From contig NC_053045.1 in NCBI RefSeq assembly GCF_003473485.1, forward strand, positions 31,470,494 to 31,534,493: 64,000 nucleotides of DNA, written 5' to 3'. Each line of letters begins with the position of its first letter. Within the stretch, counting starts at the first letter, position 1. The notes beneath the pieces are model-generated. The model worked only from the letters and a program-made list of their open reading frames with translations. It was not told the DNA's origin and made no database searches. This document shows positions 49,349-60,000 of this stretch, one piece after another. Source of the stretch: Medicago truncatula (Eukaryota > Streptophyta > Magnoliopsida > Fabales > Fabaceae). A program made the position numbers and the translations under genes.

Positions 49349-49532
49349 GAGTTGTGTTATTTGAACATCCATATATGTGACAACTTTTGTGACAACCAAA
49401 ATCTTACAAAGGAAATGAGGTAGTGGCACAAAAACCAAAGCAATAGAGAGATAAAGTAAAAAGATAATGTGAGTAAGAGAGAGAAAGTTGTCACAAAAGT
49501 TGTAAAAAATGGTTGTTCAAATATCATTTCTC
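49349..49532. mobile_element. MITE, 184 bp, inserted in array unit 1
   Basis: Ends GAGTTGTGTTATTTGAACA and (reverse) GAGAAATGATATTTGAACA. The inverted part extends through ACAACTTTTGTGACAAC, about 45 bp per arm. TTAA flanks both ends (49345-49348 and 49533-49536). Unit 2 lacks it at the matching site (about 51320). A fragment of the same family lies at about 27900. Confidence 0.8.
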
Positions 49533-50124
49533 TTAATCTAATACGCGAACAAATTTGAAACAAAATGTTAGAATTACCGTGTTAAATGACTATTTTTTTA
49601 ACATTTGGAGAAATTTTACCTATTTGTATATATATATTTTTTTTCAATAGATTCTTTCAACTTTATGTAATATCATTCGAGACATATCCGAATATTAAAT
49701 ATGGGTACATCTCCTTTTTAGTGCATATTTTAACATTTTAAATTATATATGATTAAGTGAAAACTTTTATGCTATTGAAATTTCTTATTATTTTGAACAA
49801 TGTCATTGGAAATTTACAATAATCAATATTATATTTATACTTGTATAATAATAAAATTAAAATAAAAATAAAAACAAATTATAGATTACATATTTAGTTT
49901 TGAAAATCTTTGAAGATTGTAGTTAAAGAATAATGATTTACAAACATTCAAATATGTATAATATTTGTTGTTATAATAAAAACAAATATTGACTAAATAA
50001 ATCAGGAAAAGTAATATTTTTATTACATTTAAAACAATAAATTTCTTTTATTGAATACCTGATTAAAGAAAATCTCATTTTAAATGTCATATTCAAACTA
50101 AGTTACTTGATCACCTCAACCAAC

Positions 50125-50131
50125 TATATAA
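50125..50131 (+). promoter_or_regulatory. TATA box of foldback unit 2
   Basis: Same motif and position relative to the foldback as in unit 1 (48307). The leader TCTCTCTTTCTCATTTAAGC is also conserved. Confidence 0.6.
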
Positions 50132-50217
50132 GTTATGTGTTACTTTGTATTGAAACAAAATTCAAATACACAACTTCATTTTATATCTCTCTTTCTCATT
50201 TAAGCTCTAGCTTGTTC

Positions 50218-50540
50218 TTGTGTAATAGTGCGCTGCAGTAAGGAACATTGATTACAAAGGAGATAAAGTGAAAGTATGCAACGATAAAGAAAGAGTTATT
50301 GGTTTGTACTAGGAAGCCACGATTGTTTCATGCCTTGAGAATGAAAAATATTTGACAATTGTGATTTTCCTCTAGAGTGAAAATCACACTAGGAAAAATC
50401 ATATTTTTTAACATTCTCATTGCATGAAACAATCGTGCTTTCAAAGTATGATCCTCTAAACCCTTCTTCGTTGCTGCAAATTTCAATTTTGTTTCTTACT
50501 ATGCAATTGATGTTCCTTATTGTTGTTGCATTGTTACACA
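50218..50540. repeat. Foldback 2: inverted duplicate of an Agenet-domain fragment
   Basis: Arms 50218-50350 and 50405-50535 are inverted copies (GGAACATTGATTAC-like, CACGATTGTTTCATGC, ATGAGAATG-like), with GATTTTCCTCTAGAGTGAAAATC near the centre. It corresponds to foldback 1, but the arms have diverged further from each other. The plus arm has the reading EATIVSCLENEKYLTIVIFL followed by TAG, confirming the Agenet origin, with an in-frame TAG before it. Confidence 0.8.
50389..50499 (-). pseudogene. Agenet-domain fragment, right arm of foldback 2
   Basis: The minus strand reads 36 codons then TAG: VRNKIEICSNEEGFRGSYFE, followed by STIVSCNEN and KKYDFS. It keeps the Agenet pattern (E-x-CS-x-EEGF-x-GSYFE-x-TIV) better than the plus arm does. 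No start codon or downstream half is present. Confidence 0.78.
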
Positions 50541-50588
50541 AAAACAAGTTAGATGCATATGGTGTTGCGGTCGTTGTAGGTTGTTGAT

Positions 50589-51135
50589 AGGGATGAGAAC
50601 AAGTCAGCTTTGATAGGTCTGAGCCTGGCCTACGATTTTTTTTGCAAACTTGAGCTTGGTCTATGACCTTTCATAGGCCTATTTTTATGGCTTCGCCGAA
50701 CCTATTTAAAAGTCTGGTCTGAAAGTCTATTTAAAGGCCTACTTCATATTAAAATCATTAAACATTCAATTTTGTCTACTTCTAAATAGGCCAAATTGGC
50801 CTTAAAGCCTATTTCATCGTAAGACATGTCTATTGCTATAAGGCCTTAAAAAGCCTATTTCACTATAAGGCCTCAAAGCCTATTTAAAAAGTTCATAATT
50901 TGAGTTTTTTTCTTGATTTTTATTCTAATATAAATAAAATTTTAATAATATGCATAAATAGGCTGACCTATCAGGCTTCATAGATTTTTTTTTTGATAGC
51001 CTAAGCATGCTCTATTTACTTAAATATGCTTTTTCAAAAGCCCAAGTTTGACCTTTTTCGTAAACAAGTCAGATCAGGCTTAAACAGGCTAGGCCGTAGG
51101 CCCTTGTAGACCGACCTAACTTATTCCCAATAGTA
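50589..51135. mobile_element. Non-autonomous DNA element, 547 bp, in array unit 2
   Basis: GTTGTTGAT flanks it on both sides (50580-50588 and 51136-51144), a 9-bp target duplication. Array unit 1 has the uninterrupted site (TTGTAGGTTATTGGTGTATG near 48755). The left end is AGGGATGAGAACAAGT and the right end is near ACTTATTCCCAATAGTA. The interior consists of many short GGCCTATTT/AAAGCCTA words (AAGGCCT repeated, both orientations). There is no transposase. Confidence 0.88.
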
Positions 51136-52135
51136 GTTGTTGATGTATGTTGAACCTACTTAATTCAAGTCTAAATGGATACAATAAAATAAATACTTGG
51201 ATATCATATTAGTGCAATCAGGTTCATCAATCACAAACTACAAATGGGGTGATATCAATGGGGTCCCCACTCATGAGAGAAAACTAACATCCCTATATAA
51301 GATTGTGCATAAATTCACGACAATATAATAATCGAACATATTTGAAACAAAATGTTAGAATTTCCATGGTTAAATAATATTTGTTTTTAATATTTGAAGC
51401 AAACCTAATTGTATATTTTTTTTCTCTCTATAGATTCTCTCAAATGGATGTAATGTCATCCGAGATAATATGGATACCTCTCATTATTAGTGCTACTTTA
51501 GCTTTTGAAATTATATATGATTAAAAGACCCACGCCATACACGGGTTGACGTTACCAAAATAAATATATTTTCTTGTAAGAAAATTATATTGAGAGTTTC
51601 TTACTTGTAGATATAAATATGTAATTTATTATATATTTATTAAAACATAATTATTGAGAGAGTAATCCTTTTCTTATCCCCCACTATTGATCCATGCAGG
51701 TTTTGAAGGAAACTTGAATTTGATGAATAAATTAAAATACACTTTATGATGTTGACATTTCTTATTATTTTGAACAATGGCATCAAAAATTTGATGAATA
51801 AATAAATATATATTTCTTATTGTATTTGTATCATGATAAAATAAAAATATGTAACCAAAAAAAATAAAAATAAATAAATAAATTATAAAATATAAATATT
51901 TGAAAACATGAATTCGAAAATCTTTAAAGATTGTTGTTAAAGAATGATGATTTACAAATATCTAAATATGTCTAGTATTTGTTGTTTTAATAAATACAAA
52001 TATTGAATAAATAAACCAAGAAAAGTAATATTTTTTTACATTTAAAACAATAATTTCTTTTATTTTTTGAAAGAAAATAAAAGAAATTATTTTCAATGTA
52101 AAACTCAAACTGAGTCACTTGATGACCTCAGTCAA

Positions 52136-53323
52136 CTACTTCCTCCATTCCTTGATATATGTTGATTTTGGAAGAAAAAAGTTGTTTCACTTTACATGTC
52201 GTTTTGATAGTTTAAGGTTATGTTTTGGCAATTTTATCCTTGTCTTCCATTAATAATATTTCAGATTTTCCATAAAATAATTACACTCTCAAGTAGTAGT
52301 AACAAATGAAAACATTGAAAAAAAATTAAATATGCAATTGGTCTCTGCAAATAAGGCTCGTTTGACTTTTGGTCTTTACGATTTTTTATTTAAAATGACC
52401 CATACGAAATATTCTATCTTTTAAGAAAGTCCACAAACACGCTTTTGAGGTGATTTGGCAGTGTTTTGGACATGTGGTAGTTACTGATTATTCAACTTTT
52501 GCCACGTGGCGCTGACATAGCTTTTTAGTTATTTAAAAAAAACATTCTAAAAATTTTGAAAATTATTTTTGAAAATAAAAATATGAAAAATATTCATATT
52601 ATTTAATTTTCAAAAATTGAAATTATATAATCTAGAAATTTTGAAAAAAATCTTAAAATATACTTTTGAAAGTTAAAATTAATTTTTTTGAAAAACAATC
52701 TGAAAATTATATATTCAAAAAATTTCGAAAATACTGACAATTACATTTTTTAACATTATAATTTTTCATATTATATAATTTAAAAAATATTTCATATTTT
52801 AATTTTAAAAAATTAATATTATGATTTTAAAAAACTATATAATTTTTCAAACCCTCGCCATAGTGTTAGGATCTACTAGAGTTCCCATCTGCTTCAGTTT
52901 TCCTTTGTGTTTAACCGATATATGTGATTCCCCTTAAAAAAGGTGACAAAATGTGATGGAAAAGAAAGGGAGAAAAAAGAATCAGTCGTTGAGAAGAAGA
53001 GGAACGTTGTTCTGATTTTTCTTTTTTAATTTGAGCCGAAGAATTTTATTTAGCCATGTGTCACACATCGACAAAACAAAATGGAAAACTGGAGCAGATC
53101 TAAACTCATATGTTATGCAATGTTCCTACCAATTTTTTTAAGCAAAAAGAAAATAGTTTAAATAAAAATAAAAGTATAAGACCGGGGACGTAAACCAAAT
53201 CCAGTGAGATCAAACAAAAGTATAATAACAACTCATAAGAGGGCAATACAATAAGTGACAATCTACACTTTTTAGAACCAACCCTAATGGGTAAAAAAAG
53301 AGATTGAAAACCCAGCAATGCCA
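52136..53323. other. Intergenic, AT-rich
   Basis: Begins with a Stowaway-like left end (TACTTCCTCCATTCC) whose right end is not seen. 52320-52860 is very AT-rich with AAAATTTTGAAAA-type repeats. No gene is supported. Confidence 0.5.
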
Positions 53324-53628
53324 TGTAACGCCCTCTTTAATTATTTGATTATTTTAATGAGTTTAGAATATACTTATATGATTTGTATGATTTATATGAT
53401 TTATTTTGATGAGTGGTATTTTTTTATGTTATATGTTGGTATTTATTAGTATAATATATATATGATTTGTTGTAGAAATATATATAATTTGTTATAGAAA
53501 TATATATGATTTGTTGTAGAAATATATGTTATTTGTTGTAGAAGTATATATAATTTGTTGTAGAAATATATGATTATTTAGTGTGGAAACATATATATGT
53601 TATAGAGATATATTTGTTATTTGTTATA

Positions 53629-53693
<65 letters not shown>

Positions 53694-55444
53694 TAGAATA
53701 TTAAGATTTGGATATAAGAGAAAAATAAGCAGGTTAAAGATTTTTATAAATAGGAGAGACCTAGTTTAGAGAAAACATAACGTACGATCAATTTTTGGAG
53801 AAAAGGGAGAAAAAGCCAAGAGAAGAGAGAGAGATCTAGGAAGCTGCGATTTTTATATTCTAAGATAAGGGTGAGACTAACTTTGCAATTCTATTAAGTC
53901 TATGAATCAACGGTTACATTTAACATGAATTATGATGAGTTTAAGAGGAATCGGAAATTAGGTCAAATTGATAGAATTGATGATTAAACGGTGAAAACTT
54001 GTTAGAATGACGTAGAAATTGTTCCTAGACCTTAGATAATGTTTATGATGAATTTTGGAATCGAGATTAGGCTTAAAACCATGAGAGTTGATGATTTTTA
54101 GGTGAAACTGCACTTCTGCTCGTAGCGACATTCATCGCTCGCCTCCCGAGCTATGATCCTCGCCACGGCGAGTGATGAACTTCATCGCTCGCCACGCGAG
54201 TAACCTTTCCCCGCCTCGCGAGTTGCACGTTGCAGCTCGCCATGGCGAACACCTGAACTCGCCACGGCGAGCAGAGGCTCTCGCCTCGCGGGTGACCCAG
54301 AAACAGAGTGACTTGTTAGATTTTGCAACCTTTGTTGCACGAGTTGTTGAGGATTAAACCTTTGGGTAGCATTAAGACTTAATGAAGAGGTTAACTATAA
54401 TCTCTGAAGCTTTTTAAGATCTGTTGTTGTTGATTATGATGTGATATAATGTTTTATGCATTACTTGAGAATTATTTGAATATTTAAGATGTTGTTGAAT
54501 TGCAATTGATATATTTATGTCATGCTGATTTTGTATACTGCCTATGTTGCTGTTGTTATTTAACTAAGCTGCATGAGTCGTTCTAAGTTGTTGAAGATGT
54601 TCCAAATTATTGGATTAATATAAGAGGTTGTCGAGTTAAGTTGTTTAAGAGGTCGAGTCCATGCATTAGCATTCATTGTTGGGGGCTTGATGCCCTGGAG
54701 CTTTGTACTCACCACGTTGGAGCATTAGCTCAAAATAGCGATTGGGGCTTGATGCCCTGGAAGTATAATAATACTCAAATAGCGATTGGGGCTTGATGCC
54801 CCGTATTGGTACCACATTTATATAAGAGGTCTAAGTTGCATAGTCGAGTTGGAGTCGCATTTATCGAGTCAAAGATGTTTAAGTTACCAAGTTGTTGAAG
54901 CTGTGATTCTTTATATGAACTATTAAAGATGTGATATACGATATATTAATGTCTATGATGAATATTATGATGATTTTAGGTTGTTAAATATAATTGTTGA
55001 ATTATATGCTTAATATTATTGTTTTGTGAAATCTCATCCCTTCTGCTTGGAAATGTTGATCTTCGTATGAGTAACTTGCAGGTAACCAAGAATAGTTGAT
55101 GTCGCGTGAGCTTTCTCTCTCGTGTGTCTTAGGTGCTCTGATACGTAATGGGATGAGAACTTTGTTATTGCTTTTCTATTCCTTATGTATTGTTTTTGAA
55201 GATTTATGACTATGTTTAGATTGGATTTTTATGAGACATTTATGAAGAGGCCTTCGTGCCAAAGACTGTTTTAGTTATTGAATAAATTCCGCTGCGAAGT
55301 ATTAAAGATTTTGTTATTGAATTTTAAAAGATAAATAGTTATTTATTCAGTTTATGATTTTAAGAAAAGAATGTGACATTCCGTTTATATGAATACTCTG
55401 ATTAATTAAATGAAATTTTTACGTTGGGAAAACGGGGTGTTACA
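53324..55444 (+). mobile_element. Solo LTR, about 2.1 kb (Ty3-type)
   Basis: Begins TGTAACGCCCTC and ends GGGGTGTTACA, the TG...CA inverted ends of many plant Ty3/gypsy LTRs. It is flanked by TGCCA (53319-53323) and CGCCA (55445-55449), a 5-bp target duplication with one mismatch. Inside are an (AT)n tract, a TATA box TATAAATA at 53745-53752 followed by AGGAGAGACC, a GC-rich cluster of CTCGCC/GGCGAG palindromes (54115-54295), and three copies of GGGGCTTGATGCCC (about 54679, 54746 and 54787). No primer-binding site, gag or pol is present on either side, so it is a solo LTR. Orientation follows the TATA box. Confidence 0.8.
53636..53689. repeat. (AT)n microsatellite inside the solo LTR
   Basis: An uninterrupted AT dinucleotide run, preceded by a degenerate TTGTAGAAATATAT tandem array (about 53470-53600). 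Confidence 0.95.
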
Positions 55445-56304
55445 CGCCACACTTAGATCGAACTCAACAACGCCACACTTAGATCAAACTCAAAAGGTAA
55501 ACGATGACAATTTGAAAAGAAACTAACCGCGGGGGCGGCGCCGACGATGGTTTTAAGAGACCAAATATGGATCAAAACTGAGAAGGCCCGTATTGAAATC
55601 GAATTTTTCAGAAACCGAACAAGAACAAATATGGAAGCATGAACCACCATTGGAACGACACAATGAACCAACAAACAAATCTTGAATGAAGCCACGCCAG
55701 TCACCACAAGGCGGCGCCGGAAAGAACCAAACTTGTACCTAAACATACATGTTTTACGGTGAACAAACGAGATGACAAAGCTGCAACTAATTGTACCGCC
55801 AATGTAATTTGAATTAATATCCCTACTGTCTCAACGAGCTCAAACATCTGCATTTATAAGATATAACAACAACAATCAAATCTATCGTTATTATTAAAAT
55901 ACAACCTAAAGATCTCGCGAATGAGGTCATAAAAGTTGGAATATCATTTTATCTCTTTTACAGAGCTTCTTTCGGACAATTTTTCTTAAGCGAAATTCAT
56001 TAAGAACAGACACATAATTCATTAAATTTCATTTCTGTATCCAATATAGGTTTGTCTAACTGATAAAGACCAAATAAACTTCTACAAAGATCTGAGTTCG
56101 AGTCTCACTATTGACGTGATAACCTCGTATATGGTAATACAACACCATAGTTTTGGTAAATTACATCATCTAACTCGTCTAAAACTTCTTTTTTTTTTTA
56201 GGAAACTCGTCTAAACTTTTTATCATCATCAAAATAAAAAATTCAATTTATGTGGACATTTCTTCTAAATCTCCATGCAGTAATAGTTTCTCCAATACCA
56301 ACCA
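55445..56304. other. Intergenic, partly GC-richer
   Basis: CGCCACACTTAGATC is tandemly repeated (55445 and 55471). A GC-richer stretch (GGGGGCGGCGCCGACG, about 55530) follows. An open frame on the minus strand (55453-55746) has no recognisable domain; a LINE 5' fragment is possible but unproven. A SINE-like GAGTTCGAGTCTCACTA lies near 56096. Confidence 0.4.
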
Positions 56305-56427
56305 GCTAGTCCCGTGAGCATAGCTTGGTAGGACAATGTATTATTATATGTAGGATCGGGGTTCGAACCCCCAGACACCCCACTTATTCACCTTACAAAG
56401 TGAATTCTAGCCATTAGGCTACGTGAC

Positions 56428-56457
<30 letters not shown>
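56305..56457 (+). mobile_element. SINE with poly-A tail and target duplication
   Basis: tRNA-like head with A box (CCGTGAGCATAGCTTGGTAG, 56312 on) and B box (GGGGTTCGAACCCC, near 56349). It is followed by ACACCCCACTTATTCACC, TGAATTCTAGCC and a poly-A tail at about 56427-56455. ACCAACCA flanks it (56297-56304 and 56458-56465). Inserted just upstream of the TDBD gene. Confidence 0.9.
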
Positions 56458-56458
<1 letters not shown>

Positions 56459-56619
56459 CCAACCAATTACTTCTCCGGAAAACGGAGGGCTCAGATTCAT
56501 CAAAGAAACACACGTGTAAATGATCGAGAAACCCAACCACGAGATTTCCTCAATTGAGGTTCATATCCTATTACCACCTAGATGAGGAAAAAATCGAGTG
56601 CTCCTCACATACCCTATTC

Positions 56620-57096
56620 CTCTCTCTTTCGTTCTGCTTTCTCCGCCGTCGTAAAAATCTCCGGTTAGGGTTCCGATCATCTCCGATGGTACAGATCGTG
56701 TAACCTTCCCGCTTCTATAATGCTATCAATTTTTTTCACCATTTTCTAAGGTAACCGCTTACTGACAATTCTTGAGCTCAAATATTAGCTATTATAATAT
56801 TGAATTTTTAATTTTTATTTGAATTATATGAATTTTGTTTGGTGTATTCAATTTCATTGCTTGGTATGTAGTATCAGATTTTTTCTTGTTTATAATAAGT
56901 ATAATAATATTAATCTAATGTGACCACTAATTCATTCTTCTTAATTACTTAATTTATATAATTAATTTAATTTTTCGCTTTTTCCTATGTTGTTTCGTTT
57001 TTGCAGGACCTTAGAAAGTTTATAACTTGAAGTGAAGAACAAATCTACAGTGGATTTTTCGGGAATATTTTTCACCTGCAAAAGTTGAATCAAATG
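56620..57096 (+). promoter_or_regulatory. 5' leader exons of the TDBD gene with short uORFs
   Basis: A C/T-rich leader (CTCTCTTTCGTTCTGC, CTCCGCCGTCG) marks the transcript start near 56620. The probable first donor is AAG|GTAACC at 56749/56750, and the acceptor TTTTTGCAG at 57006. The second leader exon is 57007-57096 and ends exactly on the start ATG. In the first exon ATG at 56686 opens a 5-codon uORF (stop at 56701-56703), and ATG near 56719 opens a 9-codon uORF ending at the TAA just before the donor. Exon limits are inferred from motifs. Confidence 0.55.
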
Positions 57097-60000
57097 GTAT
57101 TTAAATATTTGTAGTTATGTCAGTTAGTTACTGTTTTGTTCGCTCTTTTTGTTGATTATGTGTATTGTACTTCCTGTGTTTCTCTATGATGAGCTAAATC
57201 TCTACAGCAAATAGGTCAAAGTCAATATTGTTAGTTATGTTAAGAGTGTAGACCCAATTCGGCCCTTCACAATTTTCTTGTAGCCCAATTCGGGTCTCTG
57301 ACAACAAATAAACCCAAATTAGTCTCTGACATTTTAATAATGGAGACAAATTAGTTCCTATGTCAGAGGACTAATTTGGGTTTATTTTTTGTCATGGACT
57401 GAATTGGTCTGCGAAAAAATTGTGAGGGACCGAAGTGGGTCTTCACTCTTGTGTTAATGTTAATATGTTGGGCTATGTTTGTTATCTGAAATTGGAATCG
57501 AGGAGCTCATGAATATGATGCTTCATTTTTTCCTTTTGGGGCAGTGTTGAGAATTAGGCGGTTATAAAGTATAGGCGAGACAAAAGTTAGATGGGGCATT
57601 CACATTCTACGATTTAATTTTGAGGATTTTTTAGAGTAAAATTTGAGGGATCTCAATCGTTGGTGAGGAAATCAACCGTTGATATGATAACACACATGTA
57701 TACGTAGAACAAACTATAGATTTGTATCCAAACCCTTGACTTTCTGATTGACAGTTGGTATCATTCACTTCTTCTTCTTCTTCTAAATTAGACCCTTTAC
57801 TTTAGAGGAGTCAAATGCATATCATTAAGGGTATGACAGGCTTCATGTAATTGGATAAAATATATATTATAAATTCTAAATCATTAAGATATTATGCTTC
57901 TGTTTGGATAAACAATTTAAACAAGGGCTTAAAGGAAAATGGATTGTGAGAAAAGAAAGGATTTACATCAAAAGCTAATTTAAATGAGCTAGTTAGGAAG
58001 CGTATGAATTTCTTAATTGATGAGGAGGCTCAAATTTGAGGGATAAATCATAGGTGATATATTTAAATCATTTTAATCCCTTTTTTAGATTTAATGTTTA
58101 GTGTTATTGGCTTGGGACCTGGGAGTGTGCTCCTCCTCAAGGTCTCAGGTTCGATTCTCTCTAGTGCCAATTTGAGGGGGCTAGTTTAGCTTCTTCAAAA
58201 AAAAAAATGTTTAGTCTACGAGATTTTAGCAACTTGTAATCAACCTAGTTGTGTGACACAATCAAACCTTAAGTTTATCTTCTTTTCTGCTTCTTTTTCT
58301 ATCTATTAAATTGTCACAGTCATATGTCATTTGGCATACATTATTAGATTTTTATCAGATTTTCATCTGTGCTCTTGCATCAACCACATTAGACCATGCA
58401 AAAGAGCACTTCACCCACGTCAAGGGTGAACAAAGTTCTAATACTAGTTTTGTTTTTGAAATTCTAATACTAGTGGAAATGTAATAGAAGCATGTAAGAG
58501 AAAAGAAAAGGGGGTTTCATCCACATCAAGGGTGTACAAAGTTCTAATACTAGTTTTGTTTTTGAAATTCTAATACTGTTAGAAATGTAATAGAAGCGTG
58601 GAAGAGAAAATAAAAGGGGCAGGTAACGTTCTACCATACAACTAGGATTCAATAGGTTGAGACTCTGGAATTTACCAAAGGAAATGTGGAAAATCATATA
58701 ACCAAAATGAATGAGTTTTATCCCATTTTATACTCACCAAACCAAACCCTTCTTCTATAGCCCATAGGGCATTATGGAACTTGAGGGAGCAATCATTGAG
58801 GACTTCACCTATCCAAATTAGTAAGGTAACCCAAGAACATCTAAAAAAAGAATCACTTGTGAAATTCACGCAATGGTTTAATTTTAATTAACCCCTCCTC
58901 CCCTTGTATTTTATACAATGCAATAATAGGTCGCCCTTCCCCCCTATACTCTGCCATGTCGGGAAACTTATAGCACCAAGTTGCTTTTTTTTTTTTTTTT
59001 AAAAAATTATCCTCCTTTATCCTATGTCAGTTGGAATGATTAAATGAAATAAAGAAATAAACTTATTTTAGATGTACTATTGTATATGAAGCATTGTTGA
59101 TTTATTTACTTTTCTTGCAGTCTTTACAAAACAAGGGATTCTGGATGGTCAAAGGATCTGGGCATGTTAGTGACAGAGAGCCGGCATTTGATAATCCTTC
59201 CAAAATTGAACCAAAACGACCTCATCAATGGTTAATTGATGCAACTGAAGGGGATTTTTTGCCAAACAAGAAGCAAGCAATAGAAGATGCAAATGAAAGA
59301 TCTAGTTCAGGATTTTCAAATGTAAATTTTACTCCATGGGAGAACAATCACAATTTTCATTCAGACCCAAGCCACCAAAATCAATTAATTGATCGATTAT
59401 TTGGGTCTGAAACCAGGCCTGTCAATTTCACTGAAAAAAATACCTACGTTTCGGGCGATGGTTCTGATGTGAGATCAAAGATGATCGCCAATCATTATGG
59501 AGATGGTGCATCTTTTGGCTTGTCTATATCTCATTCTACTGAAGATTCTGAACCATGTATGAATTTTGGGGGAATCAAGAAAGTCAAAGTAAATCAGGTT
59601 AATCCTAGTGATGTGCAAGCTCCAGAGCAACATAATTTTGACAGGCAGAGTACGGGTGATCTACATCATGTCTATCATGGGGAAGTTGAGACGAGATCTG
59701 GATCAATAGGACTTGCCTATGGCAGTGGGGATGCCCGTATCAGACCGTTTGGCACCCCTTATGGCAAAGTAGATAACACAGTCCTATCCATTGCTGAATC
59801 TTATAATAAAGACGAGACTAATATAATTTCTTTTGGTGGGTTCCCAGATGAACGGGGTGTTATCTCTGTGGGCAGGGCTGCCACAGACTATGAACAGTTA
59901 TATAATCAATCATCAGTTCATGTGTCAACAACAGCTCATGAGAAAGAGTTGGAGGCATCAAATTCTGATGTAGTTGCAAGTACTCCTTTGGTGACAACAA

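Larger units (their letters stand above)
47641..52135. repeat. Tandem segmental array of Agenet-foldback units
   Basis: The anchor TTTCTTATTATTTTGAACAA occurs at 47728, 49781 and 51758. Downstream of each come, in the same order, GAAGATTGT-GTT-AAGAA-AATGATT, ATCCAAATATGTC-type words, TTACATTTAAAACAATAAA and GAGTCACTTGATCACCT-type words. Copies 1 and 2 then continue with a TATA box and an Agenet-derived foldback. Copy 3 breaks off near 52135 at a Stowaway-like end (TTCCTCCATTCC). Spacing is 2053 and 1977 bp, but each full copy carries its own later insertions, so the original unit was shorter. Copy 1 also has an internal duplication (about 47930-48060 and 48100-48240). Confidence 0.85.

Noticed and set aside
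53324..55444. Complete LTR retrotransposon
   Set aside because: There is only one LTR-like unit, with no primer-binding site, polypurine tract or gag-pol. A solo LTR fits better.
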